Assembly (NCBI GenBank): GCA_027064095.1
Contig: JAMOQI010000029.1
Coordinates: 1-55,160 of the forward strand
Reading direction: 5' to 3'
Length of the DNA stretch: 55,160 bases
From: Bacteroidales bacterium
GTDB lineage: Bacteria > Bacteroidota > Bacteroidia > Bacteroidales > UBA1556
The notes beneath the pieces were generated by a model. The model worked only from the letters and a program-made list of their open reading frames with translations. It had not been told where the DNA came from and did not search any database. Position numbers and translations under genes: made by a program. Positions 27,701 through 38,740 of the stretch are shown one piece after another. Within the stretch, counting starts at the first letter, position 1. Each line of letters opens with the position of its first letter.

Positions 27701-28565
27701 TCAAAACAATATCATTTATAAAGGAAAAGCTAAAGTGGATAATGGAAAATTTGAATTTAATCTAATCATTCCTAAAGATATTGCATACAATTTTGGTGAA
27801 GGTAAAATATCATATTATGCTGCTGATAGCAATATAGATGCAAATGGATATATGGACAGCTTAATAATTGGCGGGTCAAATCAATTTGCTGATATTGATG
27901 AAGATGGGCCAAAAGTAAAGCTTTTTATTAATGATACTAATTTTATTAATGGTGGAATAACAAATGAAAACCCCAGACTTCTTGCAAAAATATTTGATAA
28001 GCATGGAATAAACACTGTTGGAAATGGTATCGGCCACGACATTAAAGCTATTTTAGATGAAAACAGCACTCAACCTATTGTATTAAATGAATACTACGAA
28101 GCAGAATTAAATAATTTTCAAAAAGGAAGTGTCGAATATCCTTTTTACAATCTTGAAGAAGGAAATCACACTCTTAGTCTAAAGGTATGGGATGTTTATA
28201 ATAATTCTACTACCACTACTATAGATTTTTTAGTTTCAACAAATACTGAGTTTACATTAGACCACTTAATAAATGCCCCTAATCCTGTTTATGAAAGTAC
28301 TTCATTTATTTTTGAGCACAACCAGAGCTGTGATATTTTGGATCTAAAAGTATATATCTATAATATGTCAGGCCAATTAGTAAGACAATTAAAAGCCAGC
28401 GTTAATTCATCGGGATATAGAGTTGGACCCGGAGAATTAGTTTGGGATGGCACAGGAACAGGTGGTGCAAGATTAGCTAAAGGAGTTTATATCTACAAAA
28501 TATTTATTGAAAACAGCCTAGGAGTATCCACTGAGAAAACTAGCAAGCTGGTATTAATGAAATAA
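24702..28565 (+). CDS. porU: type IX secretion C-terminal signal peptidase PorU
   Basis: 1287 aa. Signal peptide (cleavage near IFSQN), a long N-terminal beta region, then a gingipain-type peptidase C25 domain from about residue 545. The catalytic pair is His797 (NYTGHGG) and Cys831 (TATCEFSRYEDP). The C-terminus carries a sorting-domain-like fold starting NAPNPVYEST and ending KTSKLVLMK. PorU is the sortase-like enzyme at the cell surface that removes cargo C-terminal domains and joins cargo to A-LPS; it works with PorV, encoded 10 kb upstream on the same strand. Convergent with the methyltransferase gene 11 nt away. Confidence 0.95.
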   Translation: MKPLLSVLLLFNFILILPNSIFSQNTIHKQFTVVWNKPINNETNYNSINTLSFDKSVPSKLNNQWPAFFTVLPLNNDEEVNIEFTTINEEFLCNIPINKNINIDTNYTYTIEYLYNRGVKSAKITVEVFRKNNSNAIMRLKSFNLSFIKNKTNGIKTAKGRNYTQHSVLSDGRWYKIATNENSIYKVTANQMQAMGFSTSNLDINDIRLYGNGGGMLPERNYIDRYDDLFENAIEIYDINSNGIFDGNDYFLFEGTSPTKWTYNNSYKIFIHQKNLYDDYAYYFITVKDGQGKRIEVDTNNYSSPNKLVTAFSDFKYYENDSLNLIKTGREWYGEQFSVINSYNFKFVFSNIESEMPVIMRTNSVARSTLNSTMLFRINGIEKTIQYSATSTNYLAQYATSVTDTMILKTSNPLLTIEAIYSKPNSSATAWLNYIEINAKRHLTMTNGQLTFREPSIVGFGNIAKYTIENANINTIVWDITNPLSPVEITPNINNNTLTFTTSADSLRTFVAHYGDYKTPKLVKAIDNQDLHSLSNIDYVIIYHNNFKSQAEELAQYHTIKNNLNVYTTNLEPIYNEFSSGSKDITAIRDFMKMLYDKASGNVNEMPKYLLLLGDASYDYKDRIANNTNLVPTYESVNSLSPTNSFCTDDYFGLLDDNEGAGANGNLDIGIGRFPVTTSAQASNIVNKIKRYKSPELYSNNSSGSCNTGTNGIKGLADWRNINCFIGDDEDGGLHTAQADYLANYVWNNYPDYNVDKIFFDAYAQVITPGGQRYPEVNNAINQRVEKGALIINYTGHGGEEGWAHESVLEVKDINNWNNYFNMPLFVTATCEFSRYEDPERISAGEYVLLNPNGGGIGLLTTSRVTYSSTNFSLSKVIYQNILEQYNGKYPALGDVIRISKIGAGSVSANKNFVLLGDPALKLVYPCDEVITTDIVDAKTGINIDTARALQEIKIKGEIHRAGSINTNFNGIIYPTIFDKAQNNSTLGNDNDSPIYNFLLQNNIIYKGKAKVDNGKFEFNLIIPKDIAYNFGEGKISYYAADSNIDANGYMDSLIIGGSNQFADIDEDGPKVKLFINDTNFINGGITNENPRLLAKIFDKHGINTVGNGIGHDIKAILDENSTQPIVLNEYYEAELNNFQKGSVEYPFYNLEEGNHTLSLKVWDVYNNSTTTTIDFLVSTNTEFTLDHLINAPNPVYESTSFIFEHNQSCDILDLKVYIYNMSGQLVRQLKASVNSSGYRVGPGELVWDGTGTGGARLAKGVYIYKIFIENSLGVSTEKTSKLVLMK

Positions 28566-28576
28566 GATATTATTTC

Positions 28577-29278
28577 TTATAAATAAAACTCTTTAGTAAG
28601 ACTTTTAAACTCATCAGAATAGACATCACCATTATTTGATTTTAACGAAATAATCTCTGTTTCAATATTACCAACAAACTTGTTCTTACAAAACACTAAT
28701 ATAATTCTTTTGAACTCAGACTTTTTTGTATCTCTAATTTTCAACTCCTTTTGTAAATAAAATCCATTTAATAAAGCAGCTTTTAGTACTTTTTCTCTTT
28801 GTTGATAGGGATAAATAATAGAGACTATACCTTTATTATTTAATATTTGATTAGCTTTATTAAAAAGTACACTTATTGGCAGGAACTTACTTATTCTTGA
28901 AAGCTCTCTTCCATGATTTATATTATTATTATCCGAATCGAAAAACGGGGGATTAGAAACTATTAAATCAAATTTATTATCAAACTGATAACTAGTAAAA
29001 TCACCTAAAAACACTTTTAATCTATTTTTCCAAATAGAATTTTTAAAATTAAAACTACAATCATTAAAAGCATTTTGGTTTATCTCAATAGCAGAAATAT
29101 CTATATTTTGGAATCGTTGTGCAAGCATTAATGAAATAATTCCACTACCACTACCTACATCCAAAGCCTGACCACCGCTATCAACTTCTATCCATGCTCC
29201 GAGAATAACAGCATCAATTCCAACTTTCATTGGTGTATTTGTGTCATCCAGAGAAAAATGCTTAAATCGGAACGACAT
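28577..29278 (-). CDS. tRNA1(Val) (adenine37-N6)-methyltransferase-like, TrmN6 family
   Basis: 233 aa Rossmann-fold methyltransferase. SAM motif I is ALDVGSGSGIISLMLAQR and the catalytic tetrapeptide is NPPF (VSNPPFFDSD), as in the YfiC/TrmN6 N6-adenine methylases of tRNA. The N-terminal MKVGIDAVILGAW block supports this family. Its ATG overlaps the rimM stop codon by one base (TAATG), so it is translated with rimM, which fits an RNA-maturation role. The exact tRNA target is inferred from the family. Confidence 0.85.
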   Translation of the reverse strand: MSFRFKHFSLDDTNTPMKVGIDAVILGAWIEVDSGGQALDVGSGSGIISLMLAQRFQNIDISAIEINQNAFNDCSFNFKNSIWKNRLKVFLGDFTSYQFDNKFDLIVSNPPFFDSDNNNINHGRELSRISKFLPISVLFNKANQILNNKGIVSIIYPYQQREKVLKAALLNGFYLQKELKIRDTKKSEFKRIILVFCKNKFVGNIETEIISLKSNNGDVYSDEFKSLTKEFYL

Positions 29279-29814
29279 TATTTCACATCTTGATTTCTAT
29301 AAATATCCAAAAGGCCTTCAGGAAATTCAACCTCAATTTTTTTATTAACACGATCTATTTTTAATATAAAATCATCTACCACCGGAAGTAGAATTTCAGT
29401 AAAACCATCTTTTATCTCGAATAATGATTGTGCTGACATATCATTAACAGATTCAATAACTCCAACAAACCCTGCATTTTTATCCCATACTTCAAACCCT
29501 ATAACTTCGTGATAATAAAACTTATCACCTTCAAGTTTTGGCAGAGTACTTATTGGAAGGTATAATTCTCTATTTACCAACTTTTTTGCATCTGATTCGT
29601 TGTCTACATCTTGCAATTTAACGGTGGCATTATTACCTTTTCCGAAATTTATCTTCTCAATAATAAAAGGAATAACATCTCCATTTATGTCTATAAACAC
29701 AGCCTCTAATCCATAATATTGACTTATATCGTCAACATCAAAGTAAAAAACCACATCACCTTTATAGCTGTATAATTTTGTTATTTTCCCCAGATAATAA
29801 AAATCCTCATTCAT
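29278..29814 (-). CDS. rimM: 16S rRNA processing factor RimM
   Basis: 178 aa, two-domain RimM: an N-terminal barrel beginning YLGKITKLYSYKGDV and a PRC-barrel with YYHEVIGFEVWD. It binds the 30S subunit near S19 and helps mature the 3' domain of 16S rRNA. It starts 23 nt after the histidine kinase stop and overlaps the methyltransferase start by one base. In many bacteria rimM sits with rpsP, trmD and rplS; none is here. Confidence 0.93.
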   Translation of the reverse strand: MNEDFYYLGKITKLYSYKGDVVFYFDVDDISQYYGLEAVFIDINGDVIPFIIEKINFGKGNNATVKLQDVDNESDAKKLVNRELYLPISTLPKLEGDKFYYHEVIGFEVWDKNAGFVGVIESVNDMSAQSLFEIKDGFTEILLPVVDDFILKIDRVNKKIEVEFPEGLLDIYRNQDVK

Positions 29815-29837
29815 AGTCTGTATAATTAATTAAACTA

Positions 29838-31940
29838 TTATATTGGTATAATTAATCTAACCTCTGTTCCTTTACCAAGTTCAGAATTTATTTCAATATC
29901 TCCATTTAAATCAGAAACTCTTTTGTTAATATTCCGAAGTCCAATACCACTCACTTTTTTATTTGTATCAAATCCTTTTCCATTATCCTGTACAGAAATT
30001 TCTACATACTCTTCTTTCAGTTTCATATTACAAATAACACGACTAGCTTGCGCATGTTTTATAACATTACTCATCAGTTCTTGTATTATTCGATATATTC
30101 CTATTTGAATTGATTCATCCAATGTAGACCAATCAGAATTAGCTTCAGAATTAAGAATGATTTCTGTTTTTGATTGTTTTGAAAACTGGTGAACATAATC
30201 CTTAACAACATCACTTATAGAAGATAATTTAAATTCCGGAGGAGTTAAATTATGAGACAATGATCTAACCTGCTCATATATTAAGTTTATATTGTCATAA
30301 ATCATATCAAGCTCTTTCATACCTAATTTTTTACGCAAAGAATCAACATAAAGCTTAATCGCAGCTAATGAACCACCTATACCATCATGCAATTCTTGAG
30401 CTATTCTATGCCTTTCTCTTTCCTCTGCATCAAGTCTTCCTTTAATCGAATCAAGCTGATGTCTTTTTATTAATTCACTAATTTTTTGATTGTTGTATTC
30501 TTCGTTCTTTTGCATTAACAATAGTGCTGATTTTCTTTTATTCTGTTGATTTCTATATATCACAACAAAAATTATTACTATCAAAATCACAAACAAAATC
30601 AAAGAATATTTTTGTATCTGTTCTTTTCTAATTATTACATCTTTCTTCTTAGCTTCCAACTCTTTCAAAACAATTTCAGCATTCTTTTCACTTATCTCCC
30701 TTTCCTTCTCAGATGTCTTATATTTAATTTCGAGTTCTTGTATTTGCTTATGCTTTTCAATACCAAAAATACTATCCTTTAGCAAGTTATAATCTTCATA
30801 ATATTTCAAAGCATTTTTATATTTAGCCAGTTGCTCATACGACTTATACATATTAAAATACACATCCCTGATAATTGACTTAGCACCAGAATTCTGCACC
30901 AAACGTAAAGCTTGCTTACTATATCGCAATGCAATATTAGGTTTCCCCATTCTGTTGTACAAATCCGCAAGATTATTTAAACTGGGAATAATTTGCGTAG
31001 TAGAATGTATTTTTTTATTAACCTCCAACGACTCTAAAAAATACTCTTTAGCTTGGTTATACTTACCTTCTTTCATACTTACCAATCCCAACATATTTAA
31101 TGTCTTAGCATTTCGAATTGACATTTTATAAGGTTCGTATTTGAGGGCTTCATTAAGATACTTCTCAGCTAATGAAAGACTATCTAACTTTTCATAAATT
31201 GTTCCCAAATTATGAGTACTCTGTTGTATTCCTAAAACATAATTATACCTATGATATATATTACATGCTTCTAAATACTTCTCAATAGCATCAGAATATT
31301 TTTCTTGATAAAAATGAATATTAGCAATATTCATTATAGTAGAAGCTAACGAAAGACTATCTTTTGACTCTTCTCTAATTTTGAGTGCTTCCTGATGAGC
31401 TTTTAGTGATTTAACATAATCGCCTTTAGCAAAATACATTAAACCCAAATTATTATAAATTATTGCTCTGGTTTTCAAATCCAAACTATCTCCATATTCC
31501 TCAATTACCCTATCATAATATGACTCTGATTTAATAAAATCTCCCATTTTCGTATAAACAATACCGAGATTTATATAAATACGTATAAGAATATCAATTT
31601 GTTGATATTTTTCTGCTAATGGTATTGCCCTGAAAAAAACTACTACAGATGAATCAAAATTAGAATTTAAAATATAAAAAACTCCTTTTCTACGCATTGC
31701 AACTAACATTTGTCTATAAAGGCTATCTTGCGTAGCTAATTTTATTGCAGAATTAATAATTATGATGGCTGTATCGGGATTAGAAAATCTATAATTTCCA
31801 GCAACATTTATCAAAGAGTCAATTTTAATACTATCTGATTGAATACACTTAACATCCAACTGTTTGGCAATAGTTTGATTTGCAATAAAAGACAATAAAC
31901 TAAATAATAAAAACAGTCGTAAACGTTTTATAAAAGTCAT
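29838..31940 (-). CDS. TPR-containing sensor histidine kinase (HisKA_3 type)
   Basis: The start at 31940 is preferred over one 17 codons upstream: it begins the signal peptide (MTFIKRLRLFLLF), and a TAAAAATA-type region with a TATTTTTG -7 box lies just before it. About 30-390: tetratricopeptide repeats in the periplasm. About 440-460: one membrane helix (ILFVILIVIIFVVIY). Then a short coiled coil and the kinase, with phosphoacceptor His518 in RIAQELHDGIGG and an ATPase domain with VQDNGKGFD. Such kinases usually pair with LuxR/NarL-type regulators; none is in the window. The gene is followed after 23 nt by rimM. Confidence 0.88.
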   Translation of the reverse strand: MTFIKRLRLFLLFSLLSFIANQTIAKQLDVKCIQSDSIKIDSLINVAGNYRFSNPDTAIIIINSAIKLATQDSLYRQMLVAMRRKGVFYILNSNFDSSVVVFFRAIPLAEKYQQIDILIRIYINLGIVYTKMGDFIKSESYYDRVIEEYGDSLDLKTRAIIYNNLGLMYFAKGDYVKSLKAHQEALKIREESKDSLSLASTIMNIANIHFYQEKYSDAIEKYLEACNIYHRYNYVLGIQQSTHNLGTIYEKLDSLSLAEKYLNEALKYEPYKMSIRNAKTLNMLGLVSMKEGKYNQAKEYFLESLEVNKKIHSTTQIIPSLNNLADLYNRMGKPNIALRYSKQALRLVQNSGAKSIIRDVYFNMYKSYEQLAKYKNALKYYEDYNLLKDSIFGIEKHKQIQELEIKYKTSEKEREISEKNAEIVLKELEAKKKDVIIRKEQIQKYSLILFVILIVIIFVVIYRNQQNKRKSALLLMQKNEEYNNQKISELIKRHQLDSIKGRLDAEERERHRIAQELHDGIGGSLAAIKLYVDSLRKKLGMKELDMIYDNINLIYEQVRSLSHNLTPPEFKLSSISDVVKDYVHQFSKQSKTEIILNSEANSDWSTLDESIQIGIYRIIQELMSNVIKHAQASRVICNMKLKEEYVEISVQDNGKGFDTNKKVSGIGLRNINKRVSDLNGDIEINSELGKGTEVRLIIPI

Positions 31941-31971
31941 AAAAATAATAAATAAATTTATCAGCAGGTCA

Positions 31972-31979
31972 CAAAAATA
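31972..31979 (-). promoter_or_regulatory. putative -7 box of the histidine kinase-rimM-methyltransferase operon
   Basis: Minus-strand TATTTTTG fits TAnnTTTG, 31 nt before the chosen start codon; the alternative start at 31991 would lie upstream of it. Confidence 0.4.
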
Positions 31980-32314
31980 AACAAAAACCACATCTGTTTA
32001 TGTATTAATAACAATAAAAAGATACATTAATCATAAAATTAGCTTTCTGTAAATGCCTACCAAGTTTCAAATCACAAAGAAACATTAGCCCGCATTATTA
32101 GTATAAAAGCAAAGCAAACTGTATGAATACGCAATGAATAGCGGGGGCAATGAGGGAAAACCCTCCCGAAACAAGTTCGACAGACTGATTTAGAAAAACT
32201 CGAATTTGGATAAAAAAAATATTTTTCAAATAATATTTATTTTCTAAGTGTATTCTTCTGATAAATTAATAATAATCAATAAATAATGCGAATTAATGGT
32301 ATAATAACACAATA

Positions 32315-32348
32315 AAAAAAGCTATTGTAAAAAAACAATAGCTTTTTT
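32315..32348 (-). terminator. gcvT terminator
   Basis: A 14-bp perfect stem (AAAAAAGCTATTGT, 32315-32328, with 32335-32348) around an A6 loop, 23 nt past the gcvT stop. Confidence 0.92.
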
Positions 32349-32371
32349 CTTATAAAATATAATGTCTATAA

Positions 32372-33460
32372 TTATCCTTTATAAAAAGGAATCTTTACGA
32401 TTTCTGCTTTAACATACTTATTACGAATATGAATAAATATTTCAGTTCCTACTTTGGTGAAACCTTTATTAACATATGCCATACCGATACCGACATGCAG
32501 CATTGGCGACATGGTACCAGAAGTAACTTTTCCGATAACATTTCCATCAACATCACAAACTTCATAGTCATGTCTAGGAATACCTTTTTCAATCATTTTA
32601 AAACCTTTAAGTCTTTTGCTAACGCCACTTTCTTTTAGATTTTGGTGATATTCACGATTGATAAAATTATTACCATCAACAAATTTAGTAATCCAACCTA
32701 GTCCTGCTTCGATGGGAGAAGTCTCGTCATTAATATCATTACCATAAAGGCAGAATCCACTTTCTAAACGTAAAGTATCGCGTGCTCCTAAACCAATAGG
32801 TTGAATATCGAATTCAGCACCAGCCTCGAATACTGCATCAAAAATTTTAATTGCATCATCATTGTTCATATAAATTTCACATCCTCCTGAACCAGTATAA
32901 CCTGTTGTTGAGAAAAGTACATTCTTTACTCCTGCAAATTCTAACACCTTAAAGGTATAATACTCCATATCAATAACAGATTCTCCTGTAAGTTTCTGCA
33001 TAGCTTTCAATGCCAAAGGACCTTGAACTGCCAATTGAGCTGTTTTATCAGATGCATTTTCTAATTCTGCACCCATAGTATTCTGTAAATTACACCAAGC
33101 CCAGTCTTTTTCAATATTAGAAGCATTTACAACCAAAAGGTATTCTTCCTCTCCAAAGCGATACACCAACAAATCATCAACTATTCCACCTTTGTCATTA
33201 GGGAAACAAGAGTATTGTACTTTGCCATCATATAAATCTGCAACATTATTGGAAGTAACTTTCTGAACAAATTCAAAAGCTTTTGGCCCACGAACCCAGA
33301 ATTCTCCCATGTGAGAAACATCAAAAACACCAACACCTTTTCTAACTACTTCGTGTTCTTGATTTATTCCGGCAAATTGAACCGGCATATTATATCCTGC
33401 AAAAGGTACAATCTTACCTCCCATTGCCTTGTGCTTTTCTATGAATGCTGTATTCTTCAT
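32372..33460 (-). CDS. gcvT: glycine cleavage system aminomethyltransferase (T-protein)
   Basis: 362 aa, full-length GcvT. It transfers the aminomethyl group from lipoylated H-protein to tetrahydrofolate, giving methylene-THF and ammonia. The N-terminal [15 protein letters not shown] and FDVSHMGEF blocks and the folate-site DLLVYR region are intact. Monocistronic here: gcvH and gcvP are not in the window. Functionally it feeds the same one-carbon pool as glyA 20 kb away. Confidence 0.96.
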   Translation of the reverse strand: MKNTAFIEKHKAMGGKIVPFAGYNMPVQFAGINQEHEVVRKGVGVFDVSHMGEFWVRGPKAFEFVQKVTSNNVADLYDGKVQYSCFPNDKGGIVDDLLVYRFGEEEYLLVVNASNIEKDWAWCNLQNTMGAELENASDKTAQLAVQGPLALKAMQKLTGESVIDMEYYTFKVLEFAGVKNVLFSTTGYTGSGGCEIYMNNDDAIKIFDAVFEAGAEFDIQPIGLGARDTLRLESGFCLYGNDINDETSPIEAGLGWITKFVDGNNFINREYHQNLKESGVSKRLKGFKMIEKGIPRHDYEVCDVDGNVIGKVTSGTMSPMLHVGIGMAYVNKGFTKVGTEIFIHIRNKYVKAEIVKIPFYKG

Positions 33461-33532
33461 ATCAGTATATTTGTTATAGGTTGAATATAAAAAGCTTTAC
33501 TTTTTACATTTAATTTGTGAATTTTATAATTG

Positions 33533-33540
33533 CAAAAGTA
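33533..33540 (-). promoter_or_regulatory. putative -7 box of gcvT
   Basis: Minus-strand TACTTTTG, giving a leader of about 65 nt. I looked for a glycine-riboswitch core in that leader and did not see one. Confidence 0.45.
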
Positions 33541-33643
33541 AGATTTTATATAATGGCATCTATTATTAACAATACTTTTTTAATATAATTTTTAATGACA
33601 ATCATCAACACTTTTCATATTTTTTATATTCCTATATAAAAGC

Positions 33644-33671
33644 AAAAAACCTGAAACAAATCAGGTTTTTT
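33644..33671 (-). terminator. eno-tlpA operon terminator
   Basis: AAAAAACCTGA (33644-33654) pairs with TCAGGTTTTTT (33661-33671) around a 6-nt loop, 27 nt beyond the stop of the thioredoxin-like gene. Confidence 0.9.
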
Positions 33672-33698
33672 TACAGTATTTTAGTATATACCTCTATC

Positions 33699-35125
33699 TT
33701 ATAAAGATTTTTTACTCAGCAAAGATTTTAGTTTTTCTCCAATTCCGGCACTAGGTCTATCAGCACTTGAGGAATAAATGTTACCTTTTGGATCTATAAT
33801 CATAAATCGAGGTATTCCACTAACTTTGTAGAAATTCTTAATAACATCATTTTGTCCTGCCCAAAGTTGTACACCTTTCATCTGCATTTCTTCAACAGTT
33901 TTAATCCATGGTTCCTGTGTTTTATCAACAGAGATACTCATAAAAACAATATTCTCACCATTTAAGTCCTCTTCTAATTTCTTTAAAAAAGGCACTTCGT
34001 GCATACAAGGGCTACACCATGTTGCCCAAATATCAATATACACCCACTTCCCTTTAAAGTCAGATAAACTCACGTTTTCGCCTTTTATATTTACAAATGT
34101 AAAATCTTTAGCAGGTTCACCCTTCTTCAGATGTTTCCATTCTGCTAATTTTCTATTGATATCCTCTAATAGTTCTTTATTTAAACAAATAGTATTAAAT
34201 TTCGCCCAATATGTTTCCATATCTTTTACTCCATCGTACTCTATTTGTTGTTTCACAGCATTATATGCCATAATAGATTTTATATCTTGATTTTCAAACT
34301 GCTTATCAATTAAATTTAATTGATAATTTACAAATGAATGAAATTCACTTGATAAAGAGTCCGTATAATAACTCTCATAAAAATTACGCATATAAGTTTC
34401 TAAGAAACTAACATACAATGGCAAATCAACGATTTCAGCGTTATTCAAATCAGTTTCTGCTAAATAAGTATCATATTCTGGTGACGTTTTAAAACTATTG
34501 TCATGATGAATATATTGATAATAATTAGGATAAATTCGATATAATAAAGCCCACTCATAAAGAATTCTTGCTTTTTCAATTCTTAAGAAATAAGGGTCTA
34601 AATTAGAATTGCCTCTCTGCAAATTAGCAATTTCATCAGCATGCAAAGCCCTTAAAGAATCTATTGCATTAGAAACCACATTTTCTTGTTTAGCAAAAAT
34701 CTTCATCAGTTGACCTTGGAAATTGGAACTTATATTATTAAAGCGAATTAAATAATCATTATAAATAGGTGCATCACCACTAAATCGTACTGATGACATC
34801 AAATTAGGCATGGACGCAGTAAAGATTACAGAATCACTCGGTCTAACATAAAGTATCATTTTAGTTCTACCAACACCTAATGAGTAATATGTTGGTTTTT
34901 TAATATTAAGATTAAAAATCAGATTACCAGCTTCATCAAAACTAGCAGTATCAGATTCCAAAACAAGAGGGCTAAGATTTTGTAAAACAGCTTTCTGTCC
35001 AGACATTCCTTCTATATTTGCTTTAACTATAGAAGTTTCAGTTTTCACTTGATTATTACATGAAAAAACTGCAATAAGTGCTATTAAAGCACCTATTGCA
35101 GTTAAATTAATTTTAAAAATTTTCA

Positions 35126-35126
<1 letters not shown>
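33699..35126 (-). CDS. TlpA-like thioredoxin-fold lipoprotein with DUF4369-type N-terminus
   Basis: 475 aa lipoprotein: leader ending VFSC (Cys23), an N-terminal beta domain like DUF4369, a helical middle, and a C-terminal thioredoxin/AhpC-TSA domain from about residue 335 with the redox pair Cys371-Ser-Pro-Cys374 (WATWCSPC). It should act as a periplasm-facing thiol-disulfide reductase of unknown client. Its ATG overlaps the eno stop codon by one base, so it is translated with enolase, and they share a terminator. Confidence 0.88.
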
Positions 35127-36418
<1,292 letters not shown>

Positions 36419-36473
36419 CTATAATTTATATATTGTTATTTAGTTTTAATATCAGCGATAAAAGTAATAAAAA

Positions 36474-36500
36474 AAGGACAGCATTAATGATGCTGTCCTT
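36474..36500 (-). terminator. end of the ribosomal supercluster
   Basis: AAGGACAGCAT (36474-36484) pairs with ATGCTGTCCTT (36490-36500) around a 5-nt loop and is followed on the minus strand by a T-run, 25 nt after rplQ. Confidence 0.92.
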
Positions 36501-36525
36501 AATATTTTATTAATAAATCTAAAAT

Positions 36526-37077
36526 CTATTTAGATTCCTCTTTAGTCTCTGTTTTAGTCTCAGCTTTAGGAGCTTCATCTTCTACCATGGCTTCCTCAAC
36601 TTTAGCTTCAACAACTTCCTCAGCTTTTGGAGCTACATCAGCAGCAGTAGCTTTTTTCTTCCCACCACGACGACGAGTAGATTTAGAAGCTTTTGCCGAT
36701 TTCTTCGCTTGCATATTTTCGTTATAGTCAACTAACTCAATGATACACATTTCTGCATTATCACCTAATCTGTTACCAATCTTCAAAATACGAGTATAGC
36801 CTCCGGGACGATCCATTACTTTTACTGAAATGTTACGATACAATTCTGTAACAGCGTCTTTATTTTGAAGTTTACGAAAAACCATACGACGCGAATGAGT
36901 AGTATCTACTTTAGAACGAGTTATTAAAGGTTCTACAAATAACTTTAGAGCTTTAGCTTTAGCTACTGTAGTTTTAATTCTCTTGTGAACAATTAAAGAA
37001 GTTGCCATATTTGATAACATAGCGCTTCTATGAGAGGCTGTTCTTCCTAAATGGTTAAATTTTTTCTTATGTCTCAT
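36526..37077 (-). CDS. rplQ: 50S ribosomal protein L17
   Basis: 183 aa. The first 115 or so residues are a standard L17 ([17 protein letters not shown], lining the exit-tunnel surface). The last 60 are a low-complexity tail, first Lys/Arg then Ala/Glu/Lys rich ([13 protein letters not shown]), absent from E. coli L17 but usual in Bacteroidetes. Last gene of the cluster, 3 nt after rpoA. Confidence 0.97.
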   Translation of the reverse strand: MRHKKKFNHLGRTASHRSAMLSNMATSLIVHKRIKTTVAKAKALKLFVEPLITRSKVDTTHSRRMVFRKLQNKDAVTELYRNISVKVMDRPGGYTRILKIGNRLGDNAEMCIIELVDYNENMQAKKSAKASKSTRRRGGKKKATAADVAPKAEEVVEAKVEEAMVEDEAPKAETKTETKEESK

Positions 37078-37080
37078 CGC

Positions 37081-38073
37081 TTATTCCTTATCCAATTTAT
37101 ATTTGGCTACATTCATGCCAAATGTCAAGTTTTTACTTTTTACCAACTCTTCCAATTCAGTAAGAGATTTCTTACCAAAATTACGGAATTTTAATAGATC
37201 GTTTCTATTAAATGCTACTAACTCACCTAAAGTATCAACTTCTGCAGCCTTTAAGCAATTCAAAGCACGAACAGAAAGATCCAAATCTACTAATCTGGAT
37301 TTTAATAGTTGGCGAGTGTGCAATGTATTTTCATCGAATTCATCAGAAGCCGTAGTCTCTTCAACATCAAAAGTAATTTTTTCATCAGAGAAAAGCATAA
37401 AGTGTTGAATAAGAATTTTAGCAGCTTCTTTCAAAGCGTCAATAGGCTTAATTGACCCATCGGTATCAATATCAATGATTAATTTTTCGTAATCTGTTTT
37501 TTGTTCAACACGAAAATCTTCAATTGAATATCTCACATTTTTTATTGGAGTATAAATTGAATCAATAAAGATAGTACCTAATGGAGGATTGATTATTTTG
37601 TTCTCTTCAGAAGGGACATAACCACGACCTTTTTCAATACTTAATTCGACATTAAGCTTTACATCTTTATTCATATTACAGATTATTTGTTCTGTATTCA
37701 GAACTTGGAAACCTGAAAGAAACTTATTTATATCACCGGCAGTGAAAGATTCCTGGTTACTGATACTAATTAAAACTTTTTCATTTTCATAAGAATCAAT
37801 TTGACGCTTAAAACGAATTTTCTTTAAATTAAGAACAATATCAGTAACATCTTCGATAACGCCTTCAATAGAAGAAAACTCCTGATCCACACCTTCGATA
37901 CGAACGCTAGTGATAGCGTAACCTTCAAGTGAGTTCAAAAGAATTCTACGAAGAGAATTACCAATAGTGATACCATAACCAGGCTCAAGTGGACGGAATT
38001 CAAAGATTCCTTTCTTGTCATCAGACTCGATCATTACCACTCTATCCGGTTTTTGAAATGCTAAAATAGACAT
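37081..38073 (-). CDS. rpoA: RNA polymerase alpha subunit
   Basis: 330 aa with both domains: the assembly domain ([20 protein letters not shown]) and the C-terminal DNA- and activator-binding domain ([15 protein letters not shown], then [12 protein letters not shown]), joined by an acidic linker at about 235-250. It lies 29 nt after rpsD and 3 nt before rplQ. Confidence 0.98.
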   Translation of the reverse strand: MSILAFQKPDRVVMIESDDKKGIFEFRPLEPGYGITIGNSLRRILLNSLEGYAITSVRIEGVDQEFSSIEGVIEDVTDIVLNLKKIRFKRQIDSYENEKVLISISNQESFTAGDINKFLSGFQVLNTEQIICNMNKDVKLNVELSIEKGRGYVPSEENKIINPPLGTIFIDSIYTPIKNVRYSIEDFRVEQKTDYEKLIIDIDTDGSIKPIDALKEAAKILIQHFMLFSDEKITFDVEETTASDEFDENTLHTRQLLKSRLVDLDLSVRALNCLKAAEVDTLGELVAFNRNDLLKFRNFGKKSLTELEELVKSKNLTFGMNVAKYKLDKE

Positions 38074-38102
38074 CTATTATGATTTTAATAATTCGACAAA
38101 TA

Positions 38103-38708
38103 TTATTTAGAGTACAATTCCACGATAAGTTGCTCATTGATATTCTCAGGAATATCAGCTCTTTCGGGATAGTTTGTGAATTTACCTTCTAATTTTTCAG
38201 AATCCCATTCTAACCAATTATATGCATTAGTACGAGATGCTAAAGAATTATTAATACTTTCAAGTGATTTAGATTTCTCACGAACACCTATTACATCACC
38301 TTTACGTAGAGAATAACTTGGAATATTTACAATTTCACCATTTACCACAATGTGACGGTGAGAAACTAACTGACGAGCACCAGCACGAGTAGGAGCAAAT
38401 CCTAAGCGATAAACGGTGTTATCAAGTCTAGCTTCACATAATTGTAATAATATTTCACCAGTAATTCCTTCCATACGGTTTGCTTTTGCAAAAAGGTTAC
38501 GGAATTGACGTTCCAATATACCATAAGTATATTTAGCTTTTTGCTTAGCTTGAAGCTGTATACCGTACTCTGAAAGCTTTTTCCGACGACGAGAATTCCC
38601 ATGCTGTCCTGGAGGATATTTTTTCTTCTCGTAACTTTTATCAGGACCGTAAATAGGATCGTTAAATTTCCTTGCGATCTTTGTTTTTGGACCAATATAT
38701 CTAGCCAT
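38103..38708 (-). CDS. rpsD: 30S ribosomal protein S4
   Basis: 201 aa. N-terminal arm [15 protein letters not shown] and the S4 RNA-binding domain ([31 protein letters not shown]). It lacks the zinc-binding cysteines found in some S4 proteins. Primary 16S rRNA binder; in many bacteria also the translational repressor of the alpha operon. 32 nt after rpsK. Confidence 0.98.
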   Translation of the reverse strand: MARYIGPKTKIARKFNDPIYGPDKSYEKKKYPPGQHGNSRRRKKLSEYGIQLQAKQKAKYTYGILERQFRNLFAKANRMEGITGEILLQLCEARLDNTVYRLGFAPTRAGARQLVSHRHIVVNGEIVNIPSYSLRKGDVIGVREKSKSLESINNSLASRTNAYNWLEWDSEKLEGKFTNYPERADIPENINEQLIVELYSK

Positions 38709-38740
38709 ATCTTAAATATTTTCTGTATTTCTAAATTAAC

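Larger units (their letters stand above)
31941..32371. other. intergenic region with a GC-richer hairpin segment
   Basis: 431 nt without a supported gene. It contains the kinase -7 box, a GC-richer patch at about 32085-32200 with GAGGG/CCCTC (32152-32156 with 32161-32165, AAAA loop) that differs in composition from its surroundings, and the gcvT terminator. The patch could be a remnant of a repeated element. Confidence 0.6.

Noticed and set aside
33461-33532. Glycine riboswitch ahead of gcvT
   Set aside because: The leader is about 65 nt and AT-rich, too short and lacking the conserved glycine-aptamer core.
38402-38695. Overlapping minus-strand frame within rpsD
   Set aside because: It is an out-of-frame reading of a well-conserved ribosomal gene with no independent start signal or family match.
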